In this document: positions 58,665 through 64,000 of the stretch, piece by piece
Position numbering within the stretch: the stretch's first letter is position 1
How the letters are laid out: every line of letters starts with the position of its first letter
NCBI GenBank assembly: GCA_013334865.1
Contig: JAAXWS010000004.1
Location: 1-64,000 of the forward strand
Reading direction: 5' to 3'
Length of the DNA: 64,000 bases
Source of the DNA: Chlorobiaceae bacterium
GTDB lineage: Bacteria; Bacteroidota; Chlorobiia; Chlorobiales; Chlorobiaceae
The notes under the pieces: generated by a model
Database searches by the model: none
Told to the model about the DNA's origin: nothing
What the model saw: only the letters and a program-made list of their open reading frames with translations
Made by a program: the position numbers and the translations under genes

Positions 58665-59720
58665 TTAGTTTTCTGCCGTTGTGTACCCGGCGGCCAGCCT
58701 GCGGTTGACTTCGACGATTTTCGCCAGTTTCTCCGAGGCATGCCCGCTCTCAAGGCTGTCCTTCGCCTTGCTGAGGCCGTCGTCGATGCAGGTCGCCGTT
58801 CCCGAGACGTAGCAGGTGATGGCCGCGGCAAACAGTGCGGCTTCGATTTTCGCCTGGCTCGCCGAGCCGTCGAGGATCTGCAGGATGATCCTCGCGTTGT
58901 CGTCCTTGTCGCCACCTTCGAGCTCTTCCAGGGTCCACCTGCCAAGGCCGAAATCCTCGGGGTTAGCCGTAAATCGGGTGATCTGGCCGTCCAGCAGTTC
59001 GATCATTTCGGTCGGGCCGCAGACGCTTGGTTCGTCGAGGCTCATGCACGTGTCGGTCTTCCCGTGCACGATCATCGCATGATCGCATCCGGCATGCATG
59101 AGCACCTCGGCATAGAGATCCATGATCGCGGGGTCGAACACACCGATAAGCTGCCGCCTCACCTGCGCAGGGTTCAGGAGCGGGCCGAGCATGTTGAAGA
59201 TGGTCCTGATGCCGAGCTCCCGCCTGATCGGCGCCACGGCTTTCATGGCAGGGTGGTACAGCGGGGCGAACAGGAAGGCGAAGCCGGTCTCCCGGAACTG
59301 GATCTCGGACGCCTCCGGCGGCAGGTCCACCCGGTAGCCCAGCACCTCGATCACGTCGGCGCTGCCACACTTGCTCGTGACCGACCTGTTGCCATGCTTC
59401 GCGATCGGCACGCCGGCGCCGCAGGCGATGAGGGCCGCGGCCGTCGAAATGTTGAAGGTGCCCGTATGGTCGCCACCGGTGCCGCAGGTGTCGACGGCGT
59501 TCGGGGCGAGGCTTACCGGGGTGGCCATGTCCATGACTCCCTCCCAGGCGCCGATCGCCTCACCGGGGGTGATGCCCCGCATCTGGAGCATGGCGAGGAT
59601 CGCCCCGATGCCCGCCGGAGTGAAGCGGCCCTCCATGATTGAATTCATGCAGGTTTCCATGTCCTGCTCGGAAAGGATCACTCCTCCCAGCAGTTTCTGA
59701 AGCAGTTCCTGTTGGTGCAT
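58665..59720 (-). CDS. trpD: Anthranilate phosphoribosyltransferase
   Basis: A 351-residue enzyme transferring phosphoribosyl to anthranilate in tryptophan synthesis. The PRPP-binding motif is [15 protein letters not shown], and other family motifs are [18 protein letters not shown] and [19 protein letters not shown]. The start at 59720 ([13 protein letters not shown]) is selected over an ATG at 59753. It stands 72 bp upstream of bchG without other trp genes nearby, so the tryptophan pathway is dispersed in this organism. Confidence 0.95.
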   Translation of the reverse strand: MHQQELLQKLLGGVILSEQDMETCMNSIMEGRFTPAGIGAILAMLQMRGITPGEAIGAWEGVMDMATPVSLAPNAVDTCGTGGDHTGTFNISTAAALIACGAGVPIAKHGNRSVTSKCGSADVIEVLGYRVDLPPEASEIQFRETGFAFLFAPLYHPAMKAVAPIRRELGIRTIFNMLGPLLNPAQVRRQLIGVFDPAIMDLYAEVLMHAGCDHAMIVHGKTDTCMSLDEPSVCGPTEMIELLDGQITRFTANPEDFGLGRWTLEELEGGDKDDNARIILQILDGSASQAKIEAALFAAAITCYVSGTATCIDDGLSKAKDSLESGHASEKLAKIVEVNRRLAAGYTTAEN

Positions 59721-59828
59721 GGCGAAGGTCAGGGTCGAGATGAGAAAAATCAACGAATTTGAATTATACTAAAATCTGGTCTATTAGCAACTGCCGGTCC
59801 GGCAGCACTATTTCGAGGTACCGTTCCC

Positions 59829-60920
59829 ATGATCCAGAAGCACCTTCAGGCACACCGGGCATCATTGCTCGGCGAGATTTCCCGTAAAATGGCCGCCGAG
59901 GCGATCGATTCGCTCCTGGTGACCGACCTGCCGACCATCCGTTGGCTCACGGGGTTCAGCGGCTCCAGCGCACGCCTGCTCCTCGCCGGCGGACAGGCTG
60001 CCCTCTTCACCGATTTCCGTTACCGGGAGCAGGTGCGGCGGGAAACCTCCGGCATCGCCATCGTGATCATGCAGGAGAATCTCGGCAGGGAGCTTGCTAC
60101 GAGCCCTTTGCGGCTCGGCGAGCGCATGGCCCTCCAGGCCGACCATCTCAGCTGGCACGAGATGCAGCAGCTCTCCGACGCCCTGAACGCGCGCAGGTTC
60201 CATCCGGTCGTCGGTTTCTTCGACGGTTTCCGCCAGTTCAAGCACCTGGCCGAGCTCGAAAAGATGAAGCAGGCCGTCGCCTGCAGCGAGCAGGTGCTCG
60301 AAGAGGTCATCGCCATGATCACGCCGGAGGCGACCGAGATCGACATCGCCGCCGAGATCACCTACCGGCACAGGAAGCTCGGGGCCGAGAAGGACTCCTT
60401 CGACCCGATCGTCGCCGGCGGCGTCCGCTCCGCGATGCCGCATGCGAAGCCGACCACGGCAAAATTCGAGCCGGGATCGCTGATCGTGATCGATATGGGA
60501 TGCATCATCGACGGTTACGCCTCCGACCAGACCCGGACGGTGGCCCTCGGCAGCGTGCCGGCCGAGGCGAGGAAGATCTACGGGATCGTGCAGCGGGCCC
60601 AGCAGCTCGGCATCGACGCGGCGAGGGACGGTATCACCGCAAAGGAGCTCGACGCCGAAGTGCGCGCCTTCATCGCAGCCGAGGGATACGGCGAAGCGTT
60701 CGGCCACGGGCTTGGCCACGGCGTCGGCGTGGAGGTCCACGAGTCGCCCCGGGTCGGCAAGGCCGGTACGGAGACCCTTCGCGAAGGCATGGTCTTCACG
60801 ATCGAACCGGGCATTTACCTCGAAGGGCATTTCGGCGTGCGCATAGAGGATATGGTGCTGCTCGACCCCCAGGGGGCAACGCCGCTGCAGGGATTCACCA
60901 AGGATCTGATCGAACTGTAA
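59829..60920 (+). CDS. pepP: Xaa-Pro aminopeptidase, M24B family
   Basis: A 363-residue metallopeptidase that removes an N-terminal residue before proline. The creatinase-like N-terminal domain (about 1-130) contains TNIRWLTGFSGSSA-type TIRWLTGFSGS. The M24 catalytic domain carries the five metal ligands: SDQTRTV and DMG (aspartates), HGLGHGVGVEVHESP (His), EPGIY (Glu) and RIEDM (Glu). It is cytoplasmic, without signal. A hexamer-repeat region separates it from cutA. Confidence 0.93.
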   Translation: MIQKHLQAHRASLLGEISRKMAAEAIDSLLVTDLPTIRWLTGFSGSSARLLLAGGQAALFTDFRYREQVRRETSGIAIVIMQENLGRELATSPLRLGERMALQADHLSWHEMQQLSDALNARRFHPVVGFFDGFRQFKHLAELEKMKQAVACSEQVLEEVIAMITPEATEIDIAAEITYRHRKLGAEKDSFDPIVAGGVRSAMPHAKPTTAKFEPGSLIVIDMGCIIDGYASDQTRTVALGSVPAEARKIYGIVQRAQQLGIDAARDGITAKELDAEVRAFIAAEGYGEAFGHGLGHGVGVEVHESPRVGKAGTETLREGMVFTIEPGIYLEGHFGVRIEDMVLLDPQGATPLQGFTKDLIEL

Positions 60921-60934
60921 CACATCGCCGGTTC

Positions 60935-61022
60935 CGGTATCGGTATCCAAATCGCTATCGAAATCGGATTGCCGACTACTCGATAACGACCCCGACCCCG
61001 ATTTCGATAGCGATTTCGAGGA
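60935..61022. repeat. Two opposed hexamer arrays forming a 19-bp inverted repeat
   Basis: Plus-strand units CGGTAT, CGGTAT, CCAAAT, CGCTAT, CGAAAT (60935-60970) are mirrored at 60981-61022 by CGATAA, CGACCC, CGACCC, CGATTT, CGATAG, CGATTT. Within them 60949-60967 and 60998-61016 are perfect 19-base inverted repeats. The region lies between the pepP stop and the cutA start; the same hexamers follow sppA at 25901. Confidence 0.75.
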
Positions 61023-61046
61023 AGAGCAAAACGAACAGGAGGAGGC

Positions 61047-61370
61047 ATGGACAAGAGCTACTGCATGGTCATCACCACCGCACCGGACCGCGAAGAGGCC
61101 AACCGCCTGGCCGAAGGCATCCTCGGCAACCGGCTGGCCGCCTGCGTCCATATGTCCGATATCAGGAGCCTGTATGTGTGGGACGGCGCGCTGCAGCGAG
61201 AGGATGAGGTCGTGCTCACCATCAAGACGACCGAAAAGCGTTACGCGGAACTCGAAGCATACATCGCCGAGTACCATCCCTACGACGTCCCCGAAGTCAT
61301 CAAGCTGCCGGTTACCGGCGGCCTGCCTGGATACCTCGCGTGGATGGAAGAGACGACCGCAGGGACGTAA
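61047..61370 (+). CDS. cutA: Divalent cation tolerance protein CutA
   Basis: A 107-residue trimeric ferredoxin-like fold protein. Conserved parts are TAPDREEANRLAEGIL, LAACVHM, VWDGALQREDEVVLTIKT and YHPYDVPEVIKLPV. The family was linked to copper tolerance in Escherichia coli, but its true role is unclear; it resembles PII proteins in fold. The ribosome-binding site GGAGGAGG lies just before the start. The stop codon runs into an ATAGGTCCT array. Confidence 0.94.
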   Translation: MDKSYCMVITTAPDREEANRLAEGILGNRLAACVHMSDIRSLYVWDGALQREDEVVLTIKTTEKRYAELEAYIAEYHPYDVPEVIKLPVTGGLPGYLAWMEETTAGT

Positions 61371-61371
61371 T

Positions 61372-61426
61372 ACGAGGGAATAGGTCCTATGGGTCCTATA
61401 CGACTCATTGGACCCATCAGACTCAT
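61372..61426 (+). repeat. ATAGGTCCT nonamer array after cutA
   Basis: From 61380, units ATAGGTCCT, ATGGGTCCT, ATACGACTC, ATTGGACCC, ATCAGACTC keep a nine-base step. It begins right after the cutA stop and ends just before the convergent holB stop. The same family lies at 55523-55564 after tilS, in both cases preceded by a TAACGAGGG-like stretch. Confidence 0.7.
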
Positions 61427-61433
61427 ATTTCCA

Positions 61434-62603
61434 TCATTTACTTTCCAGCGCCCGCTTCAGCTCCACGGCAAGGCCGGCCATCACCAGGGTCACGTTGGCG
61501 TTGCGTTCGATCGAGCGGATCGCCTCTTCGATGACGGATGATGCTCGGTGCAGGTCGCGGGATGGAAAGCCCTTCACGAAGCGGTCGACCGACACGGCGA
61601 TGTCCGGGTTGTTCAGTTCGGGGCAGGATGGGGACGCGCCGCGGCGTGCGACATCCTGGAAGAAGAGCAGGAGCGAGCCGAGGAACATGAGCTGCTCGGC
61701 CCGGGAGAGGTTTTTCGACACCTCCTCGCAGGTCGCGATCGCTTCATGGAAGCGGGCCGGGGTCAGGAGGTTCCTCAGGAAATCGATCGCCTGGTCGCGG
61801 AGGCGGACCAGCTGCGGGGCAGCCCCTTCTCCGCCTCTGCCGGCGAGCAGGTCGGTGGCAGTCCTGAGGTTGCCGCGCGAGAAGCTGGCGATGAACCGCC
61901 GTTCGGTCTCGTCGATGCCCGGGGCGCTTTTCGAGATCCACGCCTCGAGCTCGGCCGGCCTCACCCGCTGGAAGGAGATGAGCTGGCATCGCGAGCGGAT
62001 CGTCGGCAGGACCGATTCCGGCCTCGACGAGACGAGGATGAAGACCACGTGGGCCGGGGGCTCCTCGAGCAGCTTGAGCAGCTTGTTGGCGGCTGACGGA
62101 TGGAGCCGTTCCGCCTGCGAGATGATGAACACCTTCCGGCCTCCCTCCCTCGGGGCGAGCGAGGCCTTCTGCTGCAGCGAAACCACCTGTTCGGTCAGGA
62201 TGCCCATCGAGCGGTCCATGGCCGGGGTGAAGTAGGGGTTTCGCTTTTTCTCCTCGATCAGGGCATCGTAGCGCTCCCTGGCCTCCGCGAGCTTCTTGTT
62301 CTCCTTTTTCGTGGGATCGGAGGGCTCAAGCAGGACCGCCTCGACCGGAAAGAGGTACTCGATGTTCGGGTGCATGAACCGTTCCGCCTGGCGGCAGCTG
62401 TCGCACTCGCCGCAGGCGCCCTGCGGGCCCGTCGCGCCTTCGTGGCGGCAGTTGAGGATCCTCGAGATTTCGAACGCCACGCTCTCCTTGCCCGACCCTT
62501 CCGGGCCGGCGAAGAGGTAGGCATGGGCGAGGCGCCCGGTTCCGAGCGCCGTTTTCAGCACCCGGACCTGCTGCTCATGTCCGACGATGGAGTCCCAGCC
62601 CAT
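61434..62603 (-). CDS. holB: DNA polymerase III delta prime subunit (clamp loader)
   Basis: A 389-residue AAA+ subunit of the sliding-clamp loader. The P-loop is GPEGSGKE (33-40), followed by a zinc-binding module with Cys52, Cys64, Cys67 and Cys70 (CGECDSC), as in DnaX and delta prime. The sensor 1-like region ILVSSRPESVLPTIRSRCQLISF has the SRC motif typical of delta prime. The C-terminal collar part is present. It lies ten bases after ilvE on the same strand; a functional link is not expected. Confidence 0.88.
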   Translation of the reverse strand: MGWDSIVGHEQQVRVLKTALGTGRLAHAYLFAGPEGSGKESVAFEISRILNCRHEGATGPQGACGECDSCRQAERFMHPNIEYLFPVEAVLLEPSDPTKKENKKLAEARERYDALIEEKKRNPYFTPAMDRSMGILTEQVVSLQQKASLAPREGGRKVFIISQAERLHPSAANKLLKLLEEPPAHVVFILVSSRPESVLPTIRSRCQLISFQRVRPAELEAWISKSAPGIDETERRFIASFSRGNLRTATDLLAGRGGEGAAPQLVRLRDQAIDFLRNLLTPARFHEAIATCEEVSKNLSRAEQLMFLGSLLLFFQDVARRGASPSCPELNNPDIAVSVDRFVKGFPSRDLHRASSVIEEAIRSIERNANVTLVMAGLAVELKRALESK

Positions 62604-62613
62604 GCCTCGAGGC

Positions 62614-63525
62614 TCAGATGAAGGTCAGCCAGTTGTACGGGTCTTCGCCGGTCTGGACGATCCTGAGGTAGTGGTGCTGCAGGGCTTCGGTGATCGGGCC
62701 CCGCTTCTCGTTGCCGATCGGGTACTTGTCGACGCTCCTGACCGGGGTGATCTCTGCCGCCGTGCCGGTGAGGAAGATCTCGTCCGCCACGTAGAGGGCT
62801 TCCCGCGGGATGAGCGTCTCGCGCACCTCGTAGCCGAGCTCCTTTGCGATGTGCATGATGGCTCCACGGGTGAAGCCGGGGAGGATCGACTGACCCGACA
62901 TCGGGGTGTAGATGACGCCGTCCCTGATGACGAAGATATTCTCACCGCTGCCTTCTGAGACGTAGCCGCTCACGTCGAGGGCGAGCCCTTCGGCGTAGTT
63001 GTCCGCCAGCGCCTCCATCTTGATGAGCTGGGAGTTCAGGTAGTTGCCGCCGGCCTTCGCCCACGAGGGCAGGGTGTTCGGGGCCATGCGGTTCCACGAG
63101 GAGACCCGGACGTCGACGCCGTTCTCGAGCACGTCGTCGCCGAGGTAGGCACCCCACTCCCAGGTGGCGATGGCAACCTCGATGGCCGCGCGGTAGGGGT
63201 TCACCCCGAGGGCTCCGACGCTGCGGTAGACCAGCGGCCTGATGTAGCATGCCTTGTGCCCGTTGGCCCTGATGGTGGCGATGGTCGCCTCCTTCAGTTC
63301 GGTTTCGGAGTAGGGGACCTCTATGCGGTAGATCTTCGAGGAGTCGAAGAGGCGGCGGATGTGCTCGTCGAGGAAGAGGATCGCCGACCCTTTCGCTGTT
63401 TCGTAGCAGCGGATGCCTTCGAAGGTCGAAGAGCCGTAATGGACGACGTGGGACATGATGTGGATCTTGGCGTCATTCCAGTCGATGAGCTCTCCGTTCA
63501 TCCATATTTTGGCAGACTTGTTCAT
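62614..63525 (-). CDS. ilvE: Branched-chain amino acid aminotransferase
   Basis: A 303-residue class IV PLP aminotransferase performing the last step of valine, leucine and isoleucine synthesis. The PLP lysine is Lys157 in WAKAGGNYLNSQL; HYGSSTFEGIRCYE (29-42) and EGSGENIFVI are typical. Full length. It is first in a unit with holB. The upstream gap 63526-63713 holds the second palindromic element. Confidence 0.95.
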   Translation of the reverse strand: MNKSAKIWMNGELIDWNDAKIHIMSHVVHYGSSTFEGIRCYETAKGSAILFLDEHIRRLFDSSKIYRIEVPYSETELKEATIATIRANGHKACYIRPLVYRSVGALGVNPYRAAIEVAIATWEWGAYLGDDVLENGVDVRVSSWNRMAPNTLPSWAKAGGNYLNSQLIKMEALADNYAEGLALDVSGYVSEGSGENIFVIRDGVIYTPMSGQSILPGFTRGAIMHIAKELGYEVRETLIPREALYVADEIFLTGTAAEITPVRSVDKYPIGNEKRGPITEALQHHYLRIVQTGEDPYNWLTFI

Positions 63526-63620
63526 GACTTGAGCATTGGGATTAAGAAACTTTCCGGTTCGGTATGAACATCTAAGATAGTCCGTTTCGCCTTCTTTTTA
63601 AAGGGCGCAGGGGGCTAAAA

Positions 63621-63684
63621 TGGGGTCAGGTCTTGCATTTTAGCGTTTGCGAAGCAAAATGCTAAAATGCAAGACCTGACCCCA
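63621..63684. repeat. Palindromic element, copy 2
   Basis: Perfect 24-base arms (63621-63644 and 63661-63684) around a 16-base centre identical to that of copy 1 at 49418-49483. The arms differ from copy 1 only at 63636/63669, where C-G replaces T-A. It lies between the ilvE start and the phosphofructokinase stop. Confidence 0.9.
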
Positions 63685-63713
63685 GCTGTTCTGCCCGCAA
63701 CGGGATGCGGTGC

Positions 63714-64000
63714 TCAGTAGATGCGCTCGTAGACGCCGTCCACTTCGCGCAGGATCGGGTCGTAGGCGACGGTATTCCTGCCGAAGCAGGTGCCGAGCGA
63801 CTCGTACATGGCCACCTGGTCGAGGTCAACGTACCGCTGGGCGATCGCTTTCGAGGACTCGATGTACTCGATCTTGCGGCCCTTCACCTTCGAGACGGTG
63901 ACGCCCGTCTTGCCGTCGAGCAGCAGCAGCACGGCGGCGGCTCCTGCCTCGAAGCCGAAGTTGATGTCGTAGGCCGACGAGTTGCCGGCGCGCACCAGGT
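63714..64000 (-). CDS. 6-phosphofructokinase family protein, C-terminal end (cut by window edge)
   Basis: The last 95 or so residues of a gene that continues beyond the right edge. The opening LVRAGNSSAYDINFGFEAGA, then AAVLLLLDGKTGVTVSKVKG, follows the pattern of the substrate-binding region in the PFK superfamily (glycine-rich turn, aspartate, then G-x2-AV-x-LL-x2-G). This would make fructose 1,6-bisphosphate from fructose 6-phosphate, by ATP or pyrophosphate; the phosphoryl donor site is outside the window. The assignment rests on a fragment only. Confidence 0.65.
   Translation of the reverse strand, partial: LVRAGNSSAYDINFGFEAGAAAVLLLLDGKTGVTVSKVKGRKIEYIESSKAIAQRYVDLDQVAMYESLGTCFGRNTVAYDPILREVDGVYERIY

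Overview
The window looks like a chromosomal segment of a green sulfur bacterium (Chlorobiaceae, Chlorobium/Chlorobaculum type). The most diagnostic genes are pscC (31777-32400), the three-helix membrane cytochrome c-551 of the homodimeric green sulfur reaction centre, and a bacteriochlorophyll a synthase (bchG, 57600-58592). A 1185-residue pyruvate:ferredoxin oxidoreductase, PEP carboxylase and acetyl-CoA synthetase fit a reductive-TCA autotroph. A fused LpxC-FabZ protein, an Omp85 protein and Tat/lipoprotein signals show a Gram-negative envelope. Coding sequence is GC-rich and dense. I count 55 complete protein genes and one cut by the right edge. No rRNA, tRNA, CRISPR array, prophage or intact insertion sequence is visible.

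Layout. 1-318: tandem repeats and a terminator. 319-8111 (minus): a probable operon pheA-polA-M23 peptidase-DUF2795-Omp85-rpe. 8239-10177 (plus): yebC-ruvC-pgsA. 10178-10593: a 416-bp gene-free stretch with an AT-rich part and a cluster of DnaA-box-like nonamers. 10594-22980: mostly minus (lpxC-fabZ, suhB-like, DUF4405, acs, leuS, pnp, panC, rsmI) with tspO on plus. 23076-27100 (plus): oppF, sppA, capA-like. 27161-31573 (minus): comM and ppc. 31777-42709: mostly plus (pscC, methyltransferase-DUF4905-xerD, hpf, hprK-oppA-oppB, ruvB-TPR), with queF on minus. 42832-46389 (minus): nifJ/por. 46607-49336 (plus): rlmB, gcvH, gcvPA. 49496-54340 (minus): psd-tatA-LTD lipoprotein-recN-dapA. 54504-55484 (plus): tilS. 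55645-59720 (minus): trpD-bchG-rpmB-rnhA-membrane protein. 59829-61370 (plus): pepP, cutA. 61434-64000 (minus): ilvE-holB and the end of a phosphofructokinase gene.

The genes are mostly housekeeping. Carbon flow: POR makes pyruvate from acetyl-CoA and CO2, PEPC fixes bicarbonate, Acs activates acetate, Rpe and PFK serve sugar phosphates. Photosynthesis: PscC carries electrons to the reaction-centre special pair, BchG finishes BChl a, TspO may bind tetrapyrroles. DNA maintenance: PolA, RuvC, RuvB, RecN, XerD, HolB, RNase HI.

The least explained content is intergenic. There is a ~76-bp element with covarying hairpins at three loci; a pair of ~65-bp palindromes differing by one compensated base pair; several degenerate period-6 and period-9 arrays that begin at or even contain gene stop codons; a 52-bp almost perfect hairpin between hpf and hprK; and the DnaA-box cluster. 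I found no convincing new multi-gene system; these noncoding repeats and sites are the best candidates for follow-up.
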